Source of the DNA: Leucobacter massiliensis
GTDB taxonomy: Bacteria > Actinomycetota > Actinomycetes > Actinomycetales > Microbacteriaceae
Direction: 5' to 3'
Length of the DNA stretch: 64,000 nucleotides
Assembly (NCBI RefSeq): GCF_002982315.1
Contig: NZ_MWZD01000013.1
Span: forward strand, 186,001 to 250,000
Both the position numbers and the translations under genes were made by a program. Each line of letters begins with the position of its first letter. Positions within the stretch are counted from its first letter, which is position 1. This document shows, one piece after another, positions 43,785-51,439 of this stretch. The notes under the pieces are model-generated. The model did not search any database, had not been told where the DNA came from, and saw only the letters and a program-made list of their open reading frames with translations.

Positions 43785-45083
43785 TCACCCCTCCGGCGCC
43801 GGGATCTCCTGAGATCCGCCGGCCGTGCCGGTTCCGCTGGTTCCGCTGCCGGAACCCACCCGATGGCTCGTAGTCGTTCCCTCGGCCGTCCCCGCGTCGA
43901 AGGCGGGCTCGGCGCCGGTCCGCCGCACCGCGAGCGCGGTCACGTCGTCCGTCGCAGCATTCGCCACGGCGAAATCGACGATGCGATCCACGATCTGCTG
44001 GCAACTCAGTCCCGGGTCGAGGATGTCCTTCAGCTTCGCCTCGACCTGCTCGAAGGAGTCGTCGAGCACGTCGAAGACCCCGTCCGAGACGACGACGAGC
44101 AGTTCGTCCTCGGCGACCGTGTCGTCGTCGCGCGTCCACTCGTCCTCGATGGGCATGCCGAGCGGCAGATAGGGCTGGTCGAGCCGACGGTAGCCCCGAT
44201 CCGAGGCGATGATCGCAAGGCCGTGCCCGGCGTCGAGGTAGTCGAGCGCACCGGTGGCTGGGTCCAGTCGTCCCACCCACAGCGTTGAGAAGCGGTTGTT
44301 GGCTTCGAGGTCGTGGCGGGTGGTGGCCGAGGTGCGCCGGACCGCCTCGTCGATTTCGGCATCGCGCGAGTGGCCCCGCATCACCGCGCGCACCTCGGAG
44401 GCGATGAGCGAGGCGGCGAGACCCTTGCCCATCACGTCCCCGAGCACCACCTGTAGTCGCCGTCCCTCGCCGTCCGGATCATCGACCACATACCAGTCGA
44501 AGTAGTCGCCCCCCGCTTCCCGCGCAGGCTGCACTCGGCCGGCGATCTCGACGCCGCCGATGTCGGGGGCGGCGGTGGGCAGCATCAGCCGCTGCACCTG
44601 CCCCGCGAGGTCCATCTCCTCCTGCACGGCGAGTTCGCGTTCGAGCAGGGCGCCGAGGTCGGAGAGCATCTCTCGCTGCTGGCGGCCGAGGGTGCGGGGC
44701 ACGAGGTCGAGGATGCAGAGTGCGCCGACGTTCTGACCGCTCTGGCCGCGGACCGGGATGCCCGCGTAGAAGCGCACCCGGGGGCCCCCGGTCACGGCGG
44801 GGATGGAGGCGAAGCGGTCGTCCTCGCGCAGATCGCGCACCTCCAGGATCTCGTCCTGCTGCACCGTGACCCGGCACACGGAGTCGTCGACCGCGATCTC
44901 CCCCTTCGGGAAGCCGAGGGAGGCGACGGTGTACTGCGAGTCGTTGCCGATGAGGTTGAGGGCCGCGATGGGGGCCCCGAAGATCGCTTGCGCGAGCCTC
45001 ACCACCCGGTCGTACCGCTCCGCCGGCACGTCGTGCGCGAGCGCCTCCGCCTCCTGGCGTGCTGGGCTCGGTGGCATCGACAC
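43785..45083 (-). CDS. GAF domain PP2C/SpoIIE-type serine phosphatase
   Basis: 432 residues. GAF domain about 20-165 ('YDRVVRLAQAIFGAPIAALNLIGNDSQYTVASLG', 'SVCRVTVQQDEILEVRDLREDDRF', 'RFYAGIPVRGQSGQNVGALCILD'). A coiled linker about 165-190 follows. The SpoIIE/RsbU-type phosphatase about 190-405 has metal-site motifs 'AREAGGDYFDWYVVDD', 'VVLGDVMGKGLAASLIASEVRAVM', 'LLVVVSDGVFDVLDDSF' and 'ATDDVTALAVRR'. It would dephosphorylate the STAS protein in response to a small ligand or redox/light cue bound by GAF. The tail is Gly/Thr/Ser-rich. Start GTG 45083; ATG 45077 is equally possible. Confidence 0.92.
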   Translation of the reverse strand: MSMPPSPARQEAEALAHDVPAERYDRVVRLAQAIFGAPIAALNLIGNDSQYTVASLGFPKGEIAVDDSVCRVTVQQDEILEVRDLREDDRFASIPAVTGGPRVRFYAGIPVRGQSGQNVGALCILDLVPRTLGRQQREMLSDLGALLERELAVQEEMDLAGQVQRLMLPTAAPDIGGVEIAGRVQPAREAGGDYFDWYVVDDPDGEGRRLQVVLGDVMGKGLAASLIASEVRAVMRGHSRDAEIDEAVRRTSATTRHDLEANNRFSTLWVGRLDPATGALDYLDAGHGLAIIASDRGYRRLDQPYLPLGMPIEDEWTRDDDTVAEDELLVVVSDGVFDVLDDSFEQVEAKLKDILDPGLSCQQIVDRIVDFAVANAATDDVTALAVRRTGAEPAFDAGTAEGTTTSHRVGSGSGTSGTGTAGGSQEIPAPEG

Positions 45084-45092
45084 GGTGTCGCC

Positions 45093-45512
45093 TCAGGCTT
45101 CCAAACGGTCGAGGATCGGCTCGATCTCGAGCACGGAACCGCGCGTGGCCGCCCACCCCAGCCCGATCGAGGTGTCGCGGGTGGTGATGAGCACGACGAG
45201 CGCCTCCGGATGGTTGGGGAGGATCATCATGAAGTGAATCGTGTAGCGCGTGGTCATCTGCATCTCTTCGAGCAGGTGCTCGCTCGGCCGTCCCCGCTTG
45301 GCCGAGATGAGATCCTCGACGTGCCGCACCGTGGGGCCGCGGAACATCTCGACCGCGGCCGCCGCCACCGCCTCCAGGTACTCCTGCGTGAAGTACGGAA
45401 CATGATGTGCGACGCCGAGCAGAGCGCCCGAGCGCAGATCTGCCACGGCGCACCCCAGGGCGCCGTCGACCTGCTGCACGACCGACTTCATCACGTCGTC
45501 GAGTTCGCTCAT
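45093..45512 (-). CDS. Roadblock/LC7-like domain protein
   Basis: 139 residues. 'MSELDDVMKSVVQQVDGALGCAVADLRSGALLGVAHH' followed by helical 'EYLEAVAAAAVEMFRGPTVRHVEDLI' and strands 'YTIHFMMILPNHPEALVVLITTRDTSIGLGWAATRG' fits the Roadblock/LC7 (MglB-like) alpha-beta-alpha fold. Such proteins regulate small GTPases or act as dimeric scaffolds; no GTPase gene is present here. It is the first gene of the run leading into the accessory Sec genes, nine bases before the phosphatase gene. The fold assignment is from pattern only. Confidence 0.7.
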   Translation of the reverse strand: MSELDDVMKSVVQQVDGALGCAVADLRSGALLGVAHHVPYFTQEYLEAVAAAAVEMFRGPTVRHVEDLISAKRGRPSEHLLEEMQMTTRYTIHFMMILPNHPEALVVLITTRDTSIGLGWAATRGSVLEIEPILDRLEA

Positions 45513-45518
45513 GTGCTC

Positions 45519-45541
45519 AGGCTAGCACCGCAGCGCAGCTT
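45519..45541 (-). promoter_or_regulatory. Putative leaderless promoter of signalling/accessory Sec operon
   Basis: On the minus strand TAGCCT (45524-45519) ends six bases before the ATG at 45512, the usual spacing for leaderless genes in high-GC actinobacteria; no Shine-Dalgarno is seen. Just upstream lie two direct repeats of ATGAGAA (minus strand; 45541-45547 and 45552-45558), 11 bases apart and so on the same DNA face, a possible activator site near -35. No standard -35 box is present, so an alternative sigma factor or an activator is likely. Confidence 0.4.
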
Positions 45542-45585
45542 TCTCATAGCCTTCTCATCGAATTGGACCGTGATGCGCACCGGTG

Positions 45586-45615
45586 TTGCGCATCTGTGGC
45601 CAGACTCGGTATAGA
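45586..45615 (+). promoter_or_regulatory. Sigma-70-type promoter for DsbA-like gene
   Basis: TTGCGC at 45586-45591 and TATAGA at 45610-45615, separated by 18 bases, point toward the DsbA-like gene starting at 45679. This leaves a leader of about 55 bases containing GGAGAGAG ahead of the start codon. It lies back to back with the promoter of the signalling/accessory Sec operon in a 166-base divergent gap. Confidence 0.6.
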
Positions 45616-45678
45616 TTGGGACCCGGGGGGACGAGGGTGCAGTCGCCCCCCCGGCTGCCTGACGGAGAGAGACATCGG

Positions 45679-46617
45679 ATGGCGGAGAAGCTCACGAAGA
45701 ACGAGCGTCGGGAGCAGGCGCGCGAGCGGGCACGGCTGGCGCAGGAGGAGGAGCGGCGGCGGCAGCGCCGCCGGCGCCTCATGATCCAAGGCGGGATCGT
45801 GGTCGGCGTGCTCGCCGTGCTCGCGATCGTCGCGCTGATCCTCTCGCAGACGCTCCGGCCCGCAGGGCCGGGACCGCTCAACATGGCCTCGGGAGGCGCC
45901 GTCTTCACGAAGGGGCTCCAGGTCGTGGAGACGCCGGCCCTGCAGCCGGGCGAGGAACGACAGGCGCCGGACGCGGACTTCGACGTGCCGCCCACCGAGG
46001 TGAGCATCTACGTGGACTACATGTGCCCCTACTGCGGTGCCTTTGAGCAGCAGTACGGGAGCGTGCTGCGCGACCACCTGGAAACGGGCGACATCAACCT
46101 TGAGGTGTACCCCATTAATTTCCTCGACAGCACGTCCCTCGGATCGAAGTACTCCACTCGGGCAGCGAACCTCTTCGCGTGCGTCGTGGAACAGCAGCCC
46201 GACGTCGCCTTCACCCTCCACAACACGCTGCTCAGCGCCGGGGTGCAGCCCGAGGAGAATACGACCGGACTCACCGACGAGCAACTGCTCGATCAGGCGG
46301 AGGCCGCGGGCGCCGAAAACACGATCGAGCTGCGGCAGTGCGTGCGCGAGGTGCGCTTCGGTGCCTTCATCGCCGCCAACTACAAGGCTGTGAGCGAGAC
46401 GGGCGTGCAGGGCCTCGCCGATGGGGCGCAGCTGATCGGTGCCGACGGGGTGCAGTTGCAGGCCGCGGATCAGCCGCAGCGTCTCGTGAGCACGCCGACC
46501 GTCATCGTCAACGGCCGGCAGTGGAACCAGGCCGTCGACGGCGACTTCGCCGGCTACCTCGAGAAGGTCGTCGCCGCGGCCGGGCAGCCCGAGGAGGAGG
46601 CGGACGCGGAGGAATAG
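45679..46617 (+). CDS. Membrane-anchored DsbA-like thioredoxin-fold protein
   Basis: 312 residues. A very basic and acidic coiled N-terminus (1-34, 'KNERREQARERARLAQEEER') is followed by one membrane segment (about 36-58) and an extracytoplasmic thioredoxin_4 domain. The active site CPYC is at 116-119 in 'VDYMCPYCGAFEQQYG'. A later 'TPTVIVNGRQWNQAVDG' carries the cis-Pro loop. It is expected to oxidise or isomerise disulfides in exported proteins. It is divergent from the accessory Sec operon, but the cargo has no Cys, so a link is not implied by chemistry. Confidence 0.92.
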   Translation: MAEKLTKNERREQARERARLAQEEERRRQRRRRLMIQGGIVVGVLAVLAIVALILSQTLRPAGPGPLNMASGGAVFTKGLQVVETPALQPGEERQAPDADFDVPPTEVSIYVDYMCPYCGAFEQQYGSVLRDHLETGDINLEVYPINFLDSTSLGSKYSTRAANLFACVVEQQPDVAFTLHNTLLSAGVQPEENTTGLTDEQLLDQAEAAGAENTIELRQCVREVRFGAFIAANYKAVSETGVQGLADGAQLIGADGVQLQAADQPQRLVSTPTVIVNGRQWNQAVDGDFAGYLEKVVAAAGQPEEEADAEE

Positions 46618-46635
46618 GGCGTCCGCAGGATCGGC

Positions 46636-47088
46636 TCAGCGGGATTCGGCCAGGACGGCGCGCAGCGCCGCAGCGGCCGAGCGCAGCAGCGGGAGCGCGT
46701 CCTCCCTGCGCCCATCCGGCCAGGCGAAGCGCACTCTCGGCGCCATTCCGCCGCAGTAGACGGAGACCATGTAGTCCGCCTCGCTCAGCGACTCGGGATC
46801 CTCGACGGGCACTGTATCCAGGACGAGGCGCGGACCCTGCTCATGCAGTGCGGCGAGCCGCAGCACCTCACCGAGCGCGCCGCGCACCAGGTGGCGACAG
46901 CGCGCGAGCGGGTCGCCCGCGGGCACCTCATCGATCGCGCGGTCGATGAGGAGGGCGAGCAGCATCGCCCGCTTACGCGAGAGCGGCGAGCGTTCGAGCG
47001 TGGCGAGCGCCTCGTCGACGGCAATCAGCACCACCGCGGGCGCGACAGCGGGGTCGGCCGCAAGGTCAGTCGCGGCTTCAGCCGACAT
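46636..47088 (-). CDS. Unrecognised small protein
   Basis: 150 residues from ATG 47088, overlapping the end of the dienelactone hydrolase gene by 11 bases. It is helix-rich at the N-terminus ('VVLIAVDEALATLERSPLSRKRAMLLALLIDRAIDEV', 'CRHLVRGALGEVLRLAALHE'), with a short beta-like 'ADYMVSVYCGGMAPRVRFAWPDGRR' and a final helix. No signal or membrane segment. No family recognised. Translational coupling suggests it is made with the hydrolase. Confidence 0.6.
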   Translation of the reverse strand: MSAEAATDLAADPAVAPAVVLIAVDEALATLERSPLSRKRAMLLALLIDRAIDEVPAGDPLARCRHLVRGALGEVLRLAALHEQGPRLVLDTVPVEDPESLSEADYMVSVYCGGMAPRVRFAWPDGRREDALPLLRSAAAALRAVLAESR

Positions 47089-47737
47089 GGCGGCGGAAGA
47101 ACTCGCGGGACCGGGCGCTTGCGGAGCGGCAGGCATCCGCGTCGTAGCGGTCGCGCTCCTCGCAGCAAAAGCCGTGGTCGGCGTCGTAGCTGTAGATGTC
47201 GACCTCGGGGTGCGCGGCCTGCAGCTCCTCGACCTGCTCCATCGGGATACCCTGATCGCGGGTGCCGAAGTGCATCTCGGTGGGCACGCGTGGGGTCAGG
47301 CCGATGTAGCGCGGGACTCCCCCGCCGTAGTAGCCGGAGGCGGCAGACACCCCGTCGACGAGCGCGGCGGCGCGCCACGACAGCATGCCGCCGAAGCAGT
47401 AGCCGGTCACCCCCACCCTGCCGCCCTCGCTCGCGGCTTCCACGGCTGCGGCGAGGTCGAGCAGACCGGCCTCCGGATCGAACTGGCCCACGATCTCCCT
47501 CGGCAGGCGGGAGTAGTCGTCGCTCTCGTAGCCGAACTGCACGCGATCGAGCATCGCTGGCGCGATCACGAGGTAGCCCTCGTCCGCCCAGCGGTCCGCA
47601 ACGGAACGCACCCAGTGGTTGACGCCCCACACCTCGCCGAGCACCACGACGCCGCCGCGGGGCTCGCCCGCGGGCTCGGCCCGGTAGGCGTTGAACTCGA
47701 ATCCGTCCGATCCGGCGAGGGTGATGCGCGTGCCCAT
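47078..47737 (-). CDS. Dienelactone hydrolase family protein
   Basis: 219 residues. 'EFNAYRAEPAGEPRGGVVVLGEVWGVNHWVRSVADRWADEGYLVIAPAMLDRV', nucleophile elbow 'VTGYCFGGMLSW' (Cys), acid near 'GTRDQGIPMEQ', and 'YDADHGFCCEERDRYDADA' with the His. The Cys-Asp-His triad is that of dienelactone hydrolases (DLH), which open lactone rings in aromatic breakdown, though many members are general esterases. No pathway partner is seen nearby. Confidence 0.92.
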   Translation of the reverse strand: MGTRITLAGSDGFEFNAYRAEPAGEPRGGVVVLGEVWGVNHWVRSVADRWADEGYLVIAPAMLDRVQFGYESDDYSRLPREIVGQFDPEAGLLDLAAAVEAASEGGRVGVTGYCFGGMLSWRAAALVDGVSAASGYYGGGVPRYIGLTPRVPTEMHFGTRDQGIPMEQVEELQAAHPEVDIYSYDADHGFCCEERDRYDADACRSASARSREFFRRHVG

Positions 47738-47878
47738 GCTGAGACTCCTTCGGCTGCTGCTCGGCTGACGGCCGCTTCCCTATCGTCCGTCCATGTGCAT
47801 GCTATCGAATGCGGTGGCCGGCTTCGAGGGCCACATGCCGGCGGATGGCGGAGGACGAGCACTCATCCGGCACGCGGC

Positions 47879-49078
47879 TCAGCTCGCGTCGATGCGTCTC
47901 GGAAGAGGCAGATTCCCTGCACCGGACACGGTGACGCTGTGGAGCCCCTGCCAGCGGGCTGCTTCGGCGAGGAGCGTGGCAGCCGCCTCGACCGTCCTGG
48001 ACGGAGCCTTGTCTTCCCGCCACGCCGCCTGCACGAGCAGTTGCTTTCCCCGCCGGTCGGCTTTGAGGTCGAGGCGCCCGGCGAGGCGGCCGCCGACCAT
48101 CAGCGGCAGGCAGTAGTAGCCGTAGCGACGCTGCTCCTTCGGGGTGTAGATCTCGATGCGATAGTGGAAGTCGAAGAGCCGTTCCGCCCTCGGACGGAAC
48201 CAGACCACAGGGTCGAAGGGGGTGAGGAGCGCGTCGGGTGAGAGCCGGGCGGGCACGCGGGCGTCGCGGTGCAGCCAGGCGGGCTCCGGTCGTCCACCGG
48301 GCCCTGTCCAGCCGGCGACGCGAACGGGGACGAGGATCCCCTCCTCGCTCAGCGCACGCACCGCGGTCCTCGCTTCTGAGGTCTTCAGGCGATGGTAGTC
48401 GGCGAGGTCGGCCAGGGTGGCGACGCCCAGCGAGCGGGCAGCCCGCTCGATGAGGGCGCGTTGCGCCTCCGCACGGGAGACCTCCCTGAGCGCGGCTTCC
48501 GGCAGCACCTGCTCGGCGAGCGCGTAGCGGCGCTGGAATCCCTCGCGTCCGGCAGAAACCACCTCCCCGATGGCGAAGAGATACTCCACTGCACGCTTGG
48601 TCTCGCCCCAGTCCCACCAGGGGCCGCGGCTCTCGCGAGCCTCCTCCTCGAGCTCGCGCACGAAGCTCGGGCCTTCCGCGGCGAGTCGCTCGCGCACCCG
48701 GCTCACCGTCCGCGACTGTGCGGTGGCGCGCCAGTCAGCGCCACGCCGCTCCCTGAAATCGCGCATGCGCCACGAGAACAGCGGTCGGTCGCGCACGGGG
48801 ATGAATGCCGCCTCGTGCGCCCAGTATTCGGTGTACTCTCCGCTGCCCCACAGCAGCCGGTCGAGTGCGGTCGTGTCGTAGCCACCGTGGCGCGAGAACA
48901 CCGGCAGGTAATGGCTGCGGGCGAAGACGTTGACGGAGTCGATCTGCAGCACGTGCAGCCGCTCCAGCGCGGGGTCGAAGGGGCGTCGCAGACGCAGCTT
49001 CGGGGTGCGGCGGAAGCCCTGCGCCGCGAGGGCGACCCGCCGCGCCTCGGCCGGAGTGAGCGACTCTGGCGTGGTCAT
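47879..49078 (-). CDS. YcaQ/AlkX-like DNA glycosylase (HTH_42 family)
   Basis: 399 residues. The family signature 'RLHVLQIDSVNVFARSHYLPVFSRHGGYD' with the QID active-site-like motif, then 'YTEYWAHEAAFIPV', a winged-helix middle part 'SLGVATLADLADYHRLKTSEARTAVRALSEEGIL', and 'LSPDALLTPFDPVVWFRPRAERLFDFHYRIEIYTPKEQRRYGYYCLPLMVGGRLAGRLDLKADR'. The last block is the strongly conserved YcaQ C-terminus. E. coli YcaQ unhooks interstrand crosslinks. The start is the ATG at 49078, and it ends 32 bases upstream of ndk's stop. Confidence 0.88.
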   Translation of the reverse strand: MTTPESLTPAEARRVALAAQGFRRTPKLRLRRPFDPALERLHVLQIDSVNVFARSHYLPVFSRHGGYDTTALDRLLWGSGEYTEYWAHEAAFIPVRDRPLFSWRMRDFRERRGADWRATAQSRTVSRVRERLAAEGPSFVRELEEEARESRGPWWDWGETKRAVEYLFAIGEVVSAGREGFQRRYALAEQVLPEAALREVSRAEAQRALIERAARSLGVATLADLADYHRLKTSEARTAVRALSEEGILVPVRVAGWTGPGGRPEPAWLHRDARVPARLSPDALLTPFDPVVWFRPRAERLFDFHYRIEIYTPKEQRRYGYYCLPLMVGGRLAGRLDLKADRRGKQLLVQAAWREDKAPSRTVEAAATLLAEAARWQGLHSVTVSGAGNLPLPRRIDAS

Positions 49079-49109
49079 GCGGCGAGTGCGCGGCGGCCGA
49101 GGCGGCGGG

Positions 49110-49526
49110 TCAGGCGAACCAGAGCGCGAGCTCGCGCTCCGCCGAGAGCGTGGAGTCGGAGCCGTGCACCAGGTTCTGCTGGACATTGAGACCCCAGTCA
49201 CGGCCGAGGTCTCCGCGGATGGTGCCCGGCGCGGCGACGGTCGGGTCGGTCGCGCCGGCGAGCGAGCGGAAGCCCTCGATCACCCGCTCGCCCGAGGCGC
49301 GCACGGCGACCACGGGGCCCGAGCTCATGAATTCGATCAGGGGCTCGTAGAACGGCTTGCCCTCGTGCTCAGCGTAGTGCGCGGCGAGCAGCTCGCGATC
49401 GGCGCGCACCATGCGCAGATCGGCGATGACGTAGCCCTTCGCCTCGATGCGGCGCAGGATCTCGCCGGTGAGTCCGCGGGCGACACCGTCGGGCTTCACG
49501 AGGATGAGGGTTTCTTCGGCGGACAT
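49110..49526 (-). CDS. ndk: Nucleoside diphosphate kinase
   Basis: 138 residues, full length. 'ETLILVKPDGVARGLTGEILRRIEAKGY' at the N-terminus and 'PGTIRGDLG...NLVHGSDSTLSAEREL' with catalytic His in the NxxHGSD motif. It transfers the gamma phosphate between nucleotides through phospho-His. Downstream of DUF4233 in the conserved ileS-folC-DUF4233-ndk block but with its own promoter. SD GAAGGAG seven bases before ATG. Confidence 0.98.
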   Translation of the reverse strand: MSAEETLILVKPDGVARGLTGEILRRIEAKGYVIADLRMVRADRELLAAHYAEHEGKPFYEPLIEFMSSGPVVAVRASGERVIEGFRSLAGATDPTVAAPGTIRGDLGRDWGLNVQQNLVHGSDSTLSAERELALWFA

Positions 49527-49561
49527 TCGCGCTCCTTCGTCGGGGGGTTCGGTGGACCGTG

Positions 49562-49596
49562 GTCGGCGGGCCGGGGGCCGCCGACATTTCAGCTTA
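49562..49596 (-). promoter_or_regulatory. ndk promoter -10 box and leader hairpin
   Basis: Minus-strand TAAGCT (49596-49591) is a good -10 box 64 bases before the ndk ATG. The leader it would make contains a stable hairpin, GTCGGCGG pairing with CCGCCGAC around an 8-base loop (49562-49585), well upstream of the ribosome-binding site. No clear -35 was found. The hairpin has no U-tract and so is not a terminator for folC/DUF4233 by the usual rule. Confidence 0.5.
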
Positions 49597-49607
49597 GCGG
49601 GGCGGGG

Positions 49608-50090
49608 TCATCGTCCGAGCTGGGCGGCGATCCAGGCCGCCCGGTCGCGGTCGATGCGCGCGCCCTTGATCATGCAGTAGACCCAGAGACCGGTGAAGAG
49701 CAGTCCCACGAGCGCGGCCGCCGGCAGCAGGATGCCGGTCGCCAGCATGAGCGCGTGCACCGCCCAGCCGATGACGATTCCCACGCGCGCTCGGCGCATT
49801 GCCGCCAGGGCGACGACGATCACGAGCGCGAGCCCGCCACCGATGTACAAGCCGAGCTCGCGGGGCTCGAACGTCCCGAGCCCGAAGAGGGTGAGCCCGA
49901 TGAGCACGACGATGATGAGCTCGAAGCCGAGCACGATCGAGGCGAGCGCCTTCTGCGTCGAGGTGACGTCCTTCCGCCCGCCGGCGATGCGCAGCGCCGA
50001 GTTGTGAGCCATGCGCTCGGAGGGCGAGAGGACGAGCTCGGGCTCTTCCTCGGGCCCCGTCTGCGCGGGGCCGTCCGGTGCGGGGCTCAT
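49608..50090 (-). CDS. DUF4233 membrane protein
   Basis: 160 residues. A polar N-terminal half (1-45), then four membrane segments ('ALASIVLGFELIIVVLIGLTLFGLGTF', 'LGLYIGGGLALVIVVALAAM', 'GIVIGWAVHALMLATGILLPAAALVGLLFTGLWVYCMIKG'). The 'GRKDVTSTQKALASIVLGFELIIV' stretch is the DUF4233 mark. It is always near folC and ileS/valS in actinomycetes; function unknown. It overlaps folC by ATGA. Confidence 0.9.
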   Translation of the reverse strand: MSPAPDGPAQTGPEEEPELVLSPSERMAHNSALRIAGGRKDVTSTQKALASIVLGFELIIVVLIGLTLFGLGTFEPRELGLYIGGGLALVIVVALAAMRRARVGIVIGWAVHALMLATGILLPAAALVGLLFTGLWVYCMIKGARIDRDRAAWIAAQLGR

Positions 50091-51439
50091 GCGATGCTCC
50101 AGCCCTCGGAGCGCGCGTGCGCGATCGCCTCGCCGGCGAGGAGCACCGAGCCGACGACGAGCACCGCGCGGCCATCCGCGCGCTCGGCCCAGGCGCGCGC
50201 CTCGTCGAGGCCCTCCGGCAGCGACTCGGCGACCTCGATGGGCGTCCCCGGGATGGCCTCTTCGGCGAGCTCGCGAAGCTCTGAGGTCTCGCTGCTCCGC
50301 GGCGAGTCGACGGGAGTGAGCGTGACGCGGTGCGCGATGGGGGCGAGCGCCTCGAGCACCCCGCGCGCATCCTTGTCGGCGACCACCCCGATGACGAGCG
50401 CCAGCTCTTCGAAGCTGAAGGACTCCGCCACTGCCGATGCCAGCGCTGCGGCGCCATGCGGGTTGTGCGCGGCGTCGACGTAGATGACGGGGTCTGCGGA
50501 GATGAGCTGCAGGCGTCCGGGCGAGACGAGCTGAGCGAGTCCCTCGTCGAGCACCTCTTCGGGGACGGGGCGTTCAGCGCCGAAGAAGGCCTCGACGGCG
50601 GCAATGGCGAGGGCAACGTTCTCGGCCTGGTGCCGCCCGAAGAGCGGAACGAAGGCGGGGTCATAGGCGTGCCCCGTCGTCCCGGTGACCTCGAGCTGCC
50701 TGCCGCCGACCGCGAGGCGGTCCTCCGTGAGCGCGAAGTCCCGGCCGAGAACGAGCAGGCGTGATCCTGCACGGTCCGCTGCCTCGGCGAGCTCGGCGAG
50801 CGCCGCCTCATCCTGCCATGCAGACACGACCGTGCTGCCGTGCTTGATGATGCCGGCCTTGGTGCGCGCGATCGTCTCGATGTCGGGTCCGAGGATCGCG
50901 GTGTGATCGAGGTCGATCGGCGTGAAGACGGCCACGCGCGCATCCGCGATGTTCGTGGCGTCCCACTCGCCCCCCATGCCGACCTCGATCACCGCGACGT
51001 CCACCGGGGCATCCGCGAAGGCGGTGAAGGCCAGCACGGCGAGTGCCTCGAAGAAGGTGATCGGTCCCTGGCCGGCGGCGTGCAGTTCGGCGTCGACCAC
51101 CTCCAGCGGCAGCCGCAGTTCCTCCCAGGCGTCTGCGAGCACCGCTCCGTCGATGGGTGCGCCGTCGAGCTGAAAGCGCTCGGTGAAGTCGACGAGGTGG
51201 GGGCTGGTGAAGAGCCCGGTGCGCAGGCCGTGCGCGCGGAGCAGCGACTCGATCGCGCGGCTCGTGGAGGTCTTGCCGTTGGTGCCGGCGATCTGGATCA
51301 CCGGGTAGGAGAGCTGCGGTGAGCCCGCGAGCTCGGCGAGCCGGCGCACCGGTTCGATGCGCGGGCGCGGGTTCGCCTCGCCGACCCGGGTGAGCAGTTC
51401 TTCGTAGACGCGCTCCGCGGCGCGCGCTCCGCCGCTCAT
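50087..51439 (-). CDS. folC: Bifunctional folylpolyglutamate/dihydrofolate synthase
   Basis: 450 residues. P-loop '[42 protein letters not shown]', '[17 protein letters not shown]', '[24 protein letters not shown]', '[26 protein letters not shown]'. All are classic FolC motifs. It adds glutamates to folates in one-carbon metabolism. It overlaps ileS and DUF4233 by 4 bases each, so the three are one operon behind the T-box leader. Confidence 0.97.
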   Translation of the reverse strand: MSGGARAAERVYEELLTRVGEANPRPRIEPVRRLAELAGSPQLSYPVIQIAGTNGKTSTSRAIESLLRAHGLRTGLFTSPHLVDFTERFQLDGAPIDGAVLADAWEELRLPLEVVDAELHAAGQGPITFFEALAVLAFTAFADAPVDVAVIEVGMGGEWDATNIADARVAVFTPIDLDHTAILGPDIETIARTKAGIIKHGSTVVSAWQDEAALAELAEAADRAGSRLLVLGRDFALTEDRLAVGGRQLEVTGTTGHAYDPAFVPLFGRHQAENVALAIAAVEAFFGAERPVPEEVLDEGLAQLVSPGRLQLISADPVIYVDAAHNPHGAAALASAVAESFSFEELALVIGVVADKDARGVLEALAPIAHRVTLTPVDSPRSSETSELRELAEEAIPGTPIEVAESLPEGLDEARAWAERADGRAVLVVGSVLLAGEAIAHARSEGWSIA

